From positions 93,447 to 157,446 of the forward strand of contig NZ_JAQTZU010000007.1 in assembly GCF_028687615.1 (NCBI RefSeq): a stretch of 64,000 nt of DNA. Direction: 5' to 3'. Source of the DNA: Methylovulum sp. GTDB taxonomy: Bacteria; Pseudomonadota; Gammaproteobacteria; Methylococcales; Methylomonadaceae. Both the position numbers and the translations under genes were made by a program. Shown here piece by piece: positions 51,944 to 61,724 of the stretch. The notes beneath the pieces are model-generated. The model did no database searches, was not told the origin of the DNA, and was given only the letters and a program-made list of their open reading frames with translations. Each line of letters opens with the position of its first letter. Positions within the stretch are counted from its first letter, which is position 1.

Positions 51944-52133
51944 TTTTGTCCGCGCGGTTGGAGCGCAAACTTCCAGTCCGCCTAGTGTGGTCAGGATGAC
52001 CGCGATTCAAACCCAAACCTGATAAGCACAGACTCGGGGTCGAAACTAAAAATCATGGTAAACAAACCTTTTTCGTTTTTTTTCGCGCCTTTAAAACACG
52101 TTCTAAGTCTCAGCTACTAAACCAAGGTCCCCC

Positions 52134-54476
52134 ATGCGCAACTTACTGCTATTTTCCCTGTTATTGTTGCTGGCAAGTTGTGCAGCTTATACCCGCCACC
52201 TACTCGACCAACAATACGGCGTTGCCGATCCCGCCCGTTTCGACCATCCCATCACCAGCCTTACCACCGTCAGCTACCGACGTGATGTCAAACCCATCAC
52301 CGATAGCCGTTGCGCGGTCTGCCACGGCTGTTTCGACGCGCCTTGCCAATTGCAAATGGGCAGTTACGAAGGCATCACCCGTGGCGCGAGTAAAGAAAAA
52401 ATTTATGATGAAGTAAGATTGTCGATGATGACACCGACACGGCTGTTTACCGATGCCCAGGACAACAGCCAATGGCGGCTAAAAGGCTTTGGCCCGGTAC
52501 TTAATGAACGCAACGACGATCCGGCCACGAATCGGGAAGCCAGTGTCATGGCGAAAATGTTGCAACTGAAAAAGCAGCATCTTTTCCCGAAAGCAGGCTT
52601 ACTGCCCGCCGAGCATTTCGATTTTGACTTGTACCGGGACGAATCCTGTCCGGTGCTGGAAGAATTTGCCGATTACGCCGAAGACCATCCAGAATGGGGG
52701 ATGCCTTATGGTTTGCCCGCACTGACCAACAAGGAACAGCAAACCTTGGTGCGTTGGCTGGAAGCGGGTGCGCCTATTGAAAAACCTCAGCCCCTGGCAA
52801 AAAAACAACGTGATCGCGCCCTTAAATGGGAAGTGTTTTTAAACGGCGATAGCCTCAAAGCGCAATTGATGGGCCGTTATATTTACGAACACTGGTTCCT
52901 CGCGCATTTATATTTCGATGAGCTGCCAGAACACAATTTTTTTGAACTGGTGCGTTCGAAAACGCCGCCAGGCCAACCCATCCAATTGATTAACTCACGA
53001 CGACCGTTTGCCAATCCGCAAGTGGCACAGGTTTACTACCGTCTGCGTCCGGTGCGGGGTACGATTTTGGCAAAAACCCACATGCCTTACGCGCTGAATG
53101 ATGCCAGGATGCAGCGTATCAAAAGCTGGTTTCTTGACGCACCTTACGAAGTCACGCACTTGCCCTCCTATCAACCGGAAGTCGCCACTAATCCGTTTGT
53201 CGCCTTTGAACAAATCCCGGTGCGTTCGCGTTATCGGCTGATGCTCGATGAGGCCCAATTCACCGTGATGGGGTTTATCAAAGGCCCGGTTTGCCGTGGG
53301 CAAGTGGCGATCAATGTCATCAATGATTATTTCTGGATAGGTTTTGTCCATCCCGACCATCCGGCTCAAGAAAGCCAAAATTTTTTGGCGAGCGCACTCA
53401 AGCAAGTTGACCTGCCGATTAGCGACCAGGATTTGACCAGTTTGTTGAAATGGCAATCGTTCGCGGATCAAGAGACACGCTATCTCCGTGCCAAAAGTCA
53501 ATTGTTAAATAAAGTGCTGGTCGGGCAAAACCTGCCCAATCTTTCCCTGTTATGGGATGGTGACGGCAACAACCAAAATGCCGCGCTGACCGTGTTTAGA
53601 AATTTCGACAATGCCAGCATCGTCCACGGTTTGGTGGGCGAACAGCCACAAACCGCGATGATTCTCGGCTACCCCTTGCTGGAGCGCATCCATTACTTGC
53701 TGGTGGCGGGTTTTGATGTCTTCGGCACGACCGCCCATCAATTGCAAGCCCGCTTGTACATGGATTTTTTGCGCATGGAAGGCGAACAAAATGTCCTCGC
53801 ATTTTTGCCGATGTCAATGCGGGAGACGGTACAGAATAAATGGTACCGCAATGCCCCCGATACCGTGTTTGAGCATTTGCACGATAGCCAGCGTTTGTAT
53901 TTTCAAAACACGGGCATCCTCTATAAAACCCAAGACCCGTGGCTTGAATTTACCGGACTGTGGAAACAGCATCTCAAACCCGTGCTGGATAACCGTTACG
54001 AATTGACGGAAACATCGTTGCCAGACGCATTGGGTTTGCTAAAACAGCTCGCCAGTCTTAAAGGCAAAGCCGTTTCGTACCTGCCTGAAACCGTGTTCAT
54101 CACCCTCATCGACACGCAACAACAAAGCCACCACTTCACCTTGTTACGCAATAGTGCGCACAGCAATGTATCTGAATTATTCAAAGAAGAAGACCGCCGT
54201 TTGTTGGACGAAGATACCTTAACGCTAGTGCCAGGTTTTCTGGGAGCTTACCCGAACGCGTTTTATCGCTTGGGTGTTTATCAATTGCCAATGTTTATCG
54301 AGACGGTGAAAAAGCTAAATTCCAAAGCGGCTTATACCGATTTGAGCGCACGGTTTGCAATTAGGCGGACGAACCCGCAATTTTGGGCGCATACCGACAC
54401 GCTACATGCGGCGTATCGCAAGAAGTTTCCGATTGAGGCGGGGTTGTTTGATTTGAATCGGTTTGAGAATAGGTAA
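52134..54476 (+). CDS. Fatty acid cis/trans isomerase (CTI)
   Basis: Heme-binding CAVCHGCFDAPCQL; full-length CTI-like organisation. Confidence 0.9.
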   Translation: MRNLLLFSLLLLLASCAAYTRHLLDQQYGVADPARFDHPITSLTTVSYRRDVKPITDSRCAVCHGCFDAPCQLQMGSYEGITRGASKEKIYDEVRLSMMTPTRLFTDAQDNSQWRLKGFGPVLNERNDDPATNREASVMAKMLQLKKQHLFPKAGLLPAEHFDFDLYRDESCPVLEEFADYAEDHPEWGMPYGLPALTNKEQQTLVRWLEAGAPIEKPQPLAKKQRDRALKWEVFLNGDSLKAQLMGRYIYEHWFLAHLYFDELPEHNFFELVRSKTPPGQPIQLINSRRPFANPQVAQVYYRLRPVRGTILAKTHMPYALNDARMQRIKSWFLDAPYEVTHLPSYQPEVATNPFVAFEQIPVRSRYRLMLDEAQFTVMGFIKGPVCRGQVAINVINDYFWIGFVHPDHPAQESQNFLASALKQVDLPISDQDLTSLLKWQSFADQETRYLRAKSQLLNKVLVGQNLPNLSLLWDGDGNNQNAALTVFRNFDNASIVHGLVGEQPQTAMILGYPLLERIHYLLVAGFDVFGTTAHQLQARLYMDFLRMEGEQNVLAFLPMSMRETVQNKWYRNAPDTVFEHLHDSQRLYFQNTGILYKTQDPWLEFTGLWKQHLKPVLDNRYELTETSLPDALGLLKQLASLKGKAVSYLPETVFITLIDTQQQSHHFTLLRNSAHSNVSELFKEEDRRLLDEDTLTLVPGFLGAYPNAFYRLGVYQLPMFIETVKKLNSKAAYTDLSARFAIRRTNPQFWAHTDTLHAAYRKKFPIEAGLFDLNRFENR

Positions 54477-54758
54477 GTCTTTGCATTTTGCATGGCAAAG
54501 TGGATTGCTGCAACATGCCGTTTGAAGGCAGTTGGATTGATTATTTGAACCTGGGCTTCCAATCCTGGGAATTGACTGACACCTCCGTTCAAGCCTATTC
54601 CGTCGCCGAATACGGGTCAGAAGCAGTGGCCAATGGGACACTAACAATGCCCAGCCGTATTCTGTGGCATCAAAATATTCCCTAACAGTAATATTGTTTT
54701 GTGAAAGTTAAGTTATTCTATAAAATATTACTTATCGGTAATAATCGTAGGCATTAAC

Positions 54759-55004
54759 ATGGATTCAGATAATAAAATACCTTACGGGAAGGTCTCAACG
54801 GCGGAAGAATTAGGGGCGCTGATACGCCGTCATCGTAAAAGCCAACAGGTACGCATTAACGACGTGTCTGAAATTTCCATGCTGGGCGAACGGTTTATTG
54901 GCGAATGTGAACGCGGCAAAGCCACCTGCCAAATTGGCAAAATATTCAAATTATTGGCCTGCCTTGGGCTTGAAATACGCGTGGTGCCGAGGGGCGGCAA
55001 GTAA
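54759..55004 (+). CDS. HipB-like XRE family antitoxin/regulator
   Basis: AEELGALIRRHRKSQQVRINDVSEISMLGERFIGECERGKATCQIGKIFKLLACLGLEI. Confidence 0.85.
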   Translation: MDSDNKIPYGKVSTAEELGALIRRHRKSQQVRINDVSEISMLGERFIGECERGKATCQIGKIFKLLACLGLEIRVVPRGGK

Positions 55005-55264
55005 TGGATGATGAGCTGAATGTATGGTTTGAAGATCAGTTAGTCGGCTATTTATGGCGGAATAGCTTTAATATCATGGCCTTCCGCTATGCAGAAGAAT
55101 GGCTTGCCAGCGGTTTTCCCCTATCTATCAGCTTGCCGTTGCAAAATGCAGCCTTTTCAGCCCAAGCATTCATTGCCCATCGTTTTTTTGCCCATTTGTT
55201 ACCGGAAGGGCAGGCGCGGGAACGGCTTGCGTTAAGCATCGGCCAGCAGAAGAATCCTGATAAT
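55004..55264 (+). pseudogene. HipA N-terminal domain fragment, fused in frame to a Phd-like antitoxin
   Basis: DDELNVWFEDQLVGYLWRNSFNIMAFRYAEEWLASGFPLSISLPLQ...FFAHLLPEGQARERLALSIGQQKNPDN then MGITTVSSREFNQ. Confidence 0.8.
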
Positions 55265-55522
55265 ATGGGCATCACAACCGTTTCTAGCAGGGAATTTAAC
55301 CAAGATGCGAGCAGGGTAAAACGGGCTGTCGTGAATGGGCCTGTCTTTATTACCGACCGGGGTCATCCGTCGCATGTTTTAATGACCATTGAAGACTATC
55401 AAAAAATCACGGGCAAGCAGGAAAGCATTGTCGAGCTACTGGCAATGCCGGACGCTGCCGACATTGATTTTGAACCGCCACGCTTAAATAAAGGGCTTCA
55501 TCTGCCAGCGGACTTGTCTTAA
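55265..55522 (+). CDS. Phd/YefM-family antitoxin (probably starts at the internal ATG)
   Basis: MGITTVSSREFNQDASRVKRAVVNGPVFITDRGHPSHVLMTIEDYQKITG; stop overlaps the original vapC ATG (TAATG). Confidence 0.82.
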   Translation: MGITTVSSREFNQDASRVKRAVVNGPVFITDRGHPSHVLMTIEDYQKITGKQESIVELLAMPDAADIDFEPPRLNKGLHLPADLS

Positions 55523-56128
55523 TGGTCATGTATTAATTGTTTCATAAGTGCTTGCACTGGAAATGGTCTGTGTTCGCTAAATTTTTTGGCAAGCACTTAT
55601 GAAACACACATAACTTATTGAATGGGTATTACAATCCCATAAGTTCTTGCTAACAGTACCATCAACATACTGTGCAAGAACTTATGGGAAAATTAATACT
55701 TGCTGGACACCCACATCGTTTCTGAATTGAGAAAAGCGAAGTCAGGTAAAGCGGATAAAAACGTGGTGGCGTGGGCCAATACTGTTTCGGCAGCCAGCCT
55801 TTTTCTATCGGTGATTTCTATTTTGGGAATCGAAACAGGTTTGCTTTTGGTTGAACGGCGGGATCCGGCACAAGGGGCAATGCTCCGTTCCTGGCTCAAC
55901 AGCCAGGTATTGCCGGCGTTTTCTGAACGCATTCTTGCGTTTGACACCGCTGTCGCATTTTGTTGCGCCAAACTTCATGTGCCTGATCCCCGCTCAGACC
56001 GAGATGCCATCATCGCAGCCACGGCGCTGGTTCATGGGATGACTGTGGTGACCCGAAATGTGGGTGATTTTGAGTCTACCGGTGTTGGACTCTTGAATCC
56101 CTGGGAATTTATCGGTTCCGTCGAATAG
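55522..56128 (+). pseudogene. VapC/PIN toxin split after codon 3 by the MITE-like element; remaining ORF 55700-56128
   Basis: Excision of 164 bp plus one TA restores ATG GTC ATG TAC TTG CTG GAC ACC CAC ATC = MVMYLLDTHIVSELRKAKSGKADKNV. Confidence 0.82.
55533..55696. mobile_element. Palindromic MITE-like element, copy 2, inserted in the vapC start codon region
   Basis: TTAATTGTTTCATAAGTGCTTGC...GCAAGAACTTATGGGAAAATTAA terminal inverted repeats, flanked by TA (55531-55532) and TA (55697-55698). Confidence 0.82.
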
Positions 56129-56190
56129 GTAAAGCAAGTCCTGGCAGTTCAAGTATCTGGTAAGGATAACGCTGGAAACCGTCCGGCTAT

Positions 56191-59100
56191 TTGGGTCGAA
56201 TCCAACTAAAAGCCAACAAAACCCATTCTATTTTTCTGTTTTACGCATTCATGAATATCATCCATGGCATCTGGTTGCCACAAGCCACTCAAGATTTTAT
56301 CCAATCCGGCGCGTTTTATCTGTGGATAGAAAGCGACGAGGTTCGCACCAAAGTCCCCGATACCGAACATCCCCAGCATTTAAAAGAAAAAGCCTGCCTG
56401 GCGTATTTAACAACCGAACTGGCGGTGGTTGGCGTCAAGCCGAATCTGGGGGCGATGGTGCCGCTGTTATTGCCGACTTACGCAGGCAAACCTTTGCCGT
56501 CGCCTGAATTGCAAACTGTCGATAGTGATGGCGCAATCACTTTGCAAGCGTGGCAGGTCTACGCCTATCCTTTGTCCAACCCGCTGAAGACCATCAACAA
56601 CATCCATTTCTTGTCCTGTTACCAAGTCAGCAATGTCCGGCTGGGTAGTGATTTTTTATTTTGGTATTGGTTTAGCCAATCCTTGAAACCATTTCTGGCA
56701 AAAGACCAATACCTGCCGATGCTACTGAGCCAGAAATCGGGCAAAAACATCAGCTTCTATCGGCGCTGGCAAATCGTATCCAGCGGCTACGAAAGCCTGA
56801 TCCAAAGAGCGGTTGCTTCCATGCCTTTGGTTTGCAGCCAACAACTCGAACCCGAATCCCTGTTGCGGCATTTTGCCGAGGTGCTGGTTGACGACATACT
56901 GGCGGCTGCCGCTAAAGACATGCCGGACGTGTTTGTGAAAAAAGTCCGCTATGACTTTTTGGAAACGATGTTGTTTCATAAATTAAGCGAGGGAACTATC
57001 AAGACCTGCCAGCAAGTGCCGGATGAGTTTACGGCATGGCGGCAATGGCAACAAAAACTGCTGGGGACACCGTCGCAAAATACTTTGCAGCTAGGTTTGC
57101 AATTAATGGAAGCGGATGCCGAGCGCGTTGACCACTGGAGTTTGGGGTTCTTTTTGTCTTCGCAGCAAGACCCATCCCTGAAAATCGATTTGGCGGATTT
57201 TTGGGCGCATAAAAGCCACTTTTATCAATTCTTGCAACCAGCTTCCGGGGCAACGCTTGAACAACAGATATTGGTCAATTTGGCGCAAGCCGCCCGCATC
57301 TATCCCAAACTCTGGCAAGGCATGGAAGGCAGCGAACCGGACAGCGTGCAACTGACTTTGGATGAGGCGTTTGAATTTCTGCAAGAAAGCGCGTGGCTAC
57401 TGGAAGATGCCGGATATAAAATCATTATTCCGGCCTGGCTCACGCCCAAAGGCCGCCGCCGCGCCAAGATCCGGCTGCGTACCGGGAAAAGTACAAGCAA
57501 GCCAGCGGCGGCAAAGGGCTATTTTTCCATGGACACCCTGACCGACTACCAGTACGAGCTGGCTTTAGGTGATGAGACCTTAAGTCCCGAAGAATGGCAA
57601 CAATTGGTCGAGTCCAAAACGCCGCTGGTGTATTTCCGTGGCCAATGGATGCAATTGGATAGGGATTCCATGCAGGAGATGCTGGCGTTTATGCAGCAAC
57701 CTCAAGATAGGCCGGATTGGGCTATGCAGGATTTGCTCAAAAAATTGGCGGAAGAGGCCGATAGTTTTGAATTGGATGTCCATGACAGCTTGGCGCAAAT
57801 GCTGGCGAAATTGTCCGACACCAGCCAGTTGGAGTTGATAGACAATCCGGCAACCCTCAACGCCCAGTTGCGCGATTATCAAAAGCGCGGTGTGGCGTGG
57901 TTGCGCTATTTAGAGAGTTTAGGGCTGAATGGTTGCTTGGCGGATGACATGGGCTTGGGGAAAACCATGCAAGTCATTAGTTTATTGCTGTTAGAGCGCG
58001 AACAAGAGCAAGATAAACCCGCCCCGTCCTTGCTGATCGCCCCCACTTCGGTGATTGGCAATTGGCAAAAAGAACTGGAAAAATTCGCCCCGCAGTTGAC
58101 CGCTCTGATCCACCACGGCAGCCGCCGCGAACAAAATACCGCCGCTTTCACGGAATTATGCGGGCAGCATGATGTGCTGATCACCTCGTACACCTTGGCC
58201 CGTAAAGACAACAAACTGCTGGAAGCGCAGAACTGGCGGCGGATCGTCTTGGATGAAGCGCAAAACATCAAAAACCCCACCGCCGCGCAAACCAAAGCCA
58301 TCTTAAAACTGCCCGCCAAATCGCGTCTGGCCTTAACGGGTACGCCTGTGGAAAACCGCCTGATGGATTTATGGTCGATATTCAACTTCCTAAATCCCGG
58401 CTATTTGGGCAAACAGGCGCAGTTCCGCAAAATCTATGAATTGCCCGTGCAGCGTGACAATGACCCTATCCAATCGGCGGTACTGAAACGGCTCATCCAG
58501 CCATTTATTTTACGGCGTTTGAAAACCGATAAAAACATCATCAAAGACTTGCCGGACAAAATCGACAATAAAATTTACTGTAACCTCAGCAAGGAACAGG
58601 CTTCGTTGTATGAAGTGGTGGTGCAGGACGTGGTCAAACAATTGGAAGCAAGCGAAGGCATCCAACGCCAGGGCTTGATGCTGTCCACCTTGATGAAACT
58701 GAAACAAATCTGCAACCATCCCATGCAGTTTTTACAAGATGGCAGCGCGTTTACGCCGGAGCGTTCGCATAAACTGGAGCGCATCGGCGACATGCTCGAA
58801 GAAGCGATGGCGGAAGGCGACAGCGTCCTGGTATTTACCCAATTCACCGAAATCGGCGAGCATCTGAACCGTTACCTGAGCCGCGACAAACACCATAAAA
58901 CCTATTATCTGCACGGCGGCACGCAACGTAACAAACGTGAACAAATGATAGCCGACTTCCAAAACCCCGACAGCGAGCCAGCGGTGTTTATCCTCTCGCT
59001 GAAAGCGGGCGGCGTGGGCATCACCTTGACGCGCGCCAACCATGTCTTTCATTTTGACCGCTGGTGGAACCCCGCCGTCGAAAACCAGGCCACTGACCGC

Positions 59101-59310
59101 GCCTTCCGTATCGGCCAGCAAAAAAATGTCTTCGTGCATAAATTCATCACATTAGGGACGCTGGAAGAACGCATCGACCAAATGATCACTGACAAACAAA
59201 AAATGGCGGACAGCATCGTCGGCAATGACGAAAGCTGGCTGACCAAGCTCGACAACCGGGCCTTTAAAGAACTGATCGCCCTTAATAAACACAGCATTAT
59301 GGAAGACTGA
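56191..59310 (+). CDS. SNF2-family DEAD/DEAH helicase (start possibly 56251)
   Basis: LADDMGLGKTMQVISLL; LDEAQNIKNP; C-terminal HFDRWWNPAVENQATDRAFRIGQ. Confidence 0.93.
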   Translation: MGRIQLKANKTHSIFLFYAFMNIIHGIWLPQATQDFIQSGAFYLWIESDEVRTKVPDTEHPQHLKEKACLAYLTTELAVVGVKPNLGAMVPLLLPTYAGKPLPSPELQTVDSDGAITLQAWQVYAYPLSNPLKTINNIHFLSCYQVSNVRLGSDFLFWYWFSQSLKPFLAKDQYLPMLLSQKSGKNISFYRRWQIVSSGYESLIQRAVASMPLVCSQQLEPESLLRHFAEVLVDDILAAAAKDMPDVFVKKVRYDFLETMLFHKLSEGTIKTCQQVPDEFTAWRQWQQKLLGTPSQNTLQLGLQLMEADAERVDHWSLGFFLSSQQDPSLKIDLADFWAHKSHFYQFLQPASGATLEQQILVNLAQAARIYPKLWQGMEGSEPDSVQLTLDEAFEFLQESAWLLEDAGYKIIIPAWLTPKGRRRAKIRLRTGKSTSKPAAAKGYFSMDTLTDYQYELALGDETLSPEEWQQLVESKTPLVYFRGQWMQLDRDSMQEMLAFMQQPQDRPDWAMQDLLKKLAEEADSFELDVHDSLAQMLAKLSDTSQLELIDNPATLNAQLRDYQKRGVAWLRYLESLGLNGCLADDMGLGKTMQVISLLLLEREQEQDKPAPSLLIAPTSVIGNWQKELEKFAPQLTALIHHGSRREQNTAAFTELCGQHDVLITSYTLARKDNKLLEAQNWRRIVLDEAQNIKNPTAAQTKAILKLPAKSRLALTGTPVENRLMDLWSIFNFLNPGYLGKQAQFRKIYELPVQRDNDPIQSAVLKRLIQPFILRRLKTDKNIIKDLPDKIDNKIYCNLSKEQASLYEVVVQDVVKQLEASEGIQRQGLMLSTLMKLKQICNHPMQFLQDGSAFTPERSHKLERIGDMLEEAMAEGDSVLVFTQFTEIGEHLNRYLSRDKHHKTYYLHGGTQRNKREQMIADFQNPDSEPAVFILSLKAGGVGITLTRANHVFHFDRWWNPAVENQATDRAFRIGQQKNVFVHKFITLGTLEERIDQMITDKQKMADSIVGNDESWLTKLDNRAFKELIALNKHSIMED

Positions 59311-59311
59311 C

Positions 59312-60151
59312 ATGGGCAAAGCCGCAAAAACCTGGTGGGGACAAAAGTTTATCGCCGCCCTAGAAGATTTTACCGACAGCGGACGCTTGCAGCGCGGACG
59401 TTCCTATTCCACCGACAACCGTATCAAACACTGGCTGGTGCACGACGGAAAAGTAGAGGCCAACATACGCGGCAACGTCAATCCCTATTTTGGCGTGTAT
59501 AAAGAGCCGACCTATAAAGTCAGCGTACAAATGTTGCATTTGAGCGCTGCGCAATGGCAAGCGATTATCCAAAAGCTCACGCAACGGGCGAGCTTTATCG
59601 CCAAATTGTTATTGGACGAAATTCCCGAAAACATCGAAACCGTGTTTGCCGAAACGGGCGTGCATTTATTGCCGAACAGCTATAAAGATTTTAAAGTGGC
59701 TTGCAACTGCCCTGATTATGCCGTGCCGTGCAAGCATATCGCCGGGGTCTGTTACCGTCTGGCCGGGTTATTTGATCAAGCCCCGTTTTTGCTGTTTGAA
59801 ATGCGCGGCCTGGCACCGGAAAAACTGGTGCAAGAACTGGCGAAATCGCCTTTGGGCAAGGTGCTAAGTGACGCTAAAAGCGGTGCGGAGGCAGAACTGG
59901 TCCCTGTGGACAGTTATTACACCCGCCCCGTTCCCACTGATCTTCCCCAAGCCATAGCCATTAAACAGTTCTGGCAAGGCCAACAGCCGCTACCCAATAG
60001 CATAGACCCCGCCCAAGCCGCGCTTATCCCCGCCATGCTGGTCAAAAAAGGTGGTGATTTTCCGGCTTTTTGGCAAAAACAAGGTTCATTTATTGACGTG
60101 ATAGAAGATTTTTATCTCAGGATGCGCAAGAGTATTTTGAAAGGTTTGTGA
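59312..60151 (+). CDS. SWIM zinc finger protein
   Basis: KVACNCPDYAVPCKHIAGVCYRLA (CxC...CxH); adjacent to the SNF2 gene. Confidence 0.9.
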   Translation: MGKAAKTWWGQKFIAALEDFTDSGRLQRGRSYSTDNRIKHWLVHDGKVEANIRGNVNPYFGVYKEPTYKVSVQMLHLSAAQWQAIIQKLTQRASFIAKLLLDEIPENIETVFAETGVHLLPNSYKDFKVACNCPDYAVPCKHIAGVCYRLAGLFDQAPFLLFEMRGLAPEKLVQELAKSPLGKVLSDAKSGAEAELVPVDSYYTRPVPTDLPQAIAIKQFWQGQQPLPNSIDPAQAALIPAMLVKKGGDFPAFWQKQGSFIDVIEDFYLRMRKSILKGL

Positions 60152-60230
60152 TTTTTCAGCGGGATACGGGATGAACAGCCGTGTCGTAAATATTTCAAGC
60201 TTGAGAGATAATCAGCCAATTTGAAAAGAC

Positions 60231-60476
60231 ATGAGTTATTTAATTAAAAAAACTCTAAAATCTGGAAAATATCTGGGGAAGCATTCAGATTATGGCAGGC
60301 TCGCTGCTTCAATGAGGCATTCAGATTTAGGGTTTACATTAGATGATTTTATTGAAGTTACCCCTCATGTCAGCAAATCAAAGACAGCTAAGGATGCCAA
60401 AAGGGCATGGGACAAATGGGATAGATATTCAGCCGTTACAAAAGGGACGCTGATGTATTTGATTAATAATAGGTAG
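60231..60476 (+). CDS. Small hypothetical protein
   Basis: 81-aa ORF with ATG start; no family recognised. Confidence 0.45.
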   Translation: MSYLIKKTLKSGKYLGKHSDYGRLAASMRHSDLGFTLDDFIEVTPHVSKSKTAKDAKRAWDKWDRYSAVTKGTLMYLINNR

Positions 60477-60619
60477 TGGAGCGGAAGTATAGGTGGGAAT
60501 GTCCTGAGAAGTTCAAAGAAATACAGTTACAGCTAGAATACTAACTAGGACTAAATTGATAAAAATTAACGATAGACATAAAAATGCCTAGGTGAAAACG
60601 CCTAAGCCTTTGAATTCTT

Positions 60620-60672
60620 TGGAGCCGTAGATGGGGCTAGAACCATCGACCGGCTGATTACAAATCACATTA
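60620..60672 (-). pseudogene. tRNA-Thr(UGU) 3'-half fragment, possible att site
   Basis: Minus strand TGATTTGTAATCAGCCGGTCGATGGTTCTAGCCCCATCTACGGCTCCA; 5' acceptor and D arm missing. Confidence 0.65.
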
Positions 60673-61047
60673 TTACAGCGTAGCTAATTGTTTTTATTGG
60701 TATTATATTATGGTTTTTTGCGTGATTGGCATAACTGAGCACCACGAAATACAAGCGTTACACGCATATTTCACGCAAGAATCACGCAGTCACTGATGGT
60801 ATATGGTGTTTACCATTCACTATCATGGTCAATCAGTGTCGAATTATCACTATGTTATAATCACACACAGAGCTAATTTCCATGCCCATTCATAGACCTC
60901 GCCCAAAAACATGGAAATTGGTAGAACCAGTCAACGCCTTTAAGTCGATTCTTTGGTAACAGCAACCATGACCCCTGGTTATCTGTTTGATACAAAATTT
61001 GGGCTATCTGTTTAATAAAAGGTTACTTGTTTTATAAGGATAATCAT

Positions 61048-61290
61048 ATGCAATTAGCGATAGAGTTACCTGATGAGTTAGGTCAAGAGTTATTACAACA
61101 TCCAAATGCACAGGAATTTGTATCCCAAGCCATACGGAAAATGTTATCGGAAGAAAAAAAGCAACTACAAGCCAAGCAGGAGCTATTGTCGCTTATGGCA
61201 ACCATCCCAAAAACAGTCAGTTTGGCGGATGAGTTGATTCAGCAAAGAAGGGTTGAGGCGAAAGCTGAGCAAATGGATAACATCCAATGA
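61048..61290 (+). CDS. VapB-like antitoxin
   Basis: MQLAIELPDELGQELLQHPNAQEFVSQAIRKML; 4-bp overlap with the PIN gene. Confidence 0.7.
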   Translation: MQLAIELPDELGQELLQHPNAQEFVSQAIRKMLSEEKKQLQAKQELLSLMATIPKTVSLADELIQQRRVEAKAEQMDNIQ

Positions 61291-61661
61291 TCTTGGATGC
61301 CTCTGCATTACTGGCTTATTTACAGCAAGAACAAGGTTGCTTGCTGGTAGAACACGTTTTGCCAGTGGCTTTTATGTCAACGGTGAATTGGTGCGAGGTT
61401 GTCCAAAAATTACACGCTAGGTCAATCGATGATAAGGCCATATACAAAAACCTAGAAATTTTAGGTCTTCGGTTTGTCGCCTTTAATATGCAACATGCGG
61501 ACACAGCAGGTGAATTATGGCCGATGACTGCGCCTTTTGGCCTATCGTTAGGCGATAGGGCTTGTTTAGCAACGGGGTTGATCGAAAAAATGCCGATTAT
61601 GACCGCTGATAAAATTTGGCAAAATTTGCCGTTGTCTTTAGAAATTCAATTGATTAGATAA
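61287..61661 (+). CDS. VapC/PIN-domain toxin
   Basis: MILDASALLAYLQQEQG; STVNWCEVVQKL; LSLGDRACLATGL; IMTADKIW. Confidence 0.88.
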   Translation: MILDASALLAYLQQEQGCLLVEHVLPVAFMSTVNWCEVVQKLHARSIDDKAIYKNLEILGLRFVAFNMQHADTAGELWPMTAPFGLSLGDRACLATGLIEKMPIMTADKIWQNLPLSLEIQLIR

Positions 61662-61724
61662 AATAGCCAATCCACTGCTCCCTCCATCCTAACTTAGTTT
61701 TTTGGTGGTCATTGAAAGGCGAAT

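Noticed and set aside
54488-54685. 65-aa ORF after the CTI gene
   Set aside because: No recognised family and overlaps degenerate sequence; not supported enough to call as a gene
60730-60860. Repeated GCGTGATT/AATCACGC and TCACTGA motifs as possible iterons
   Set aside because: Irregular spacing and no replication initiator gene nearby
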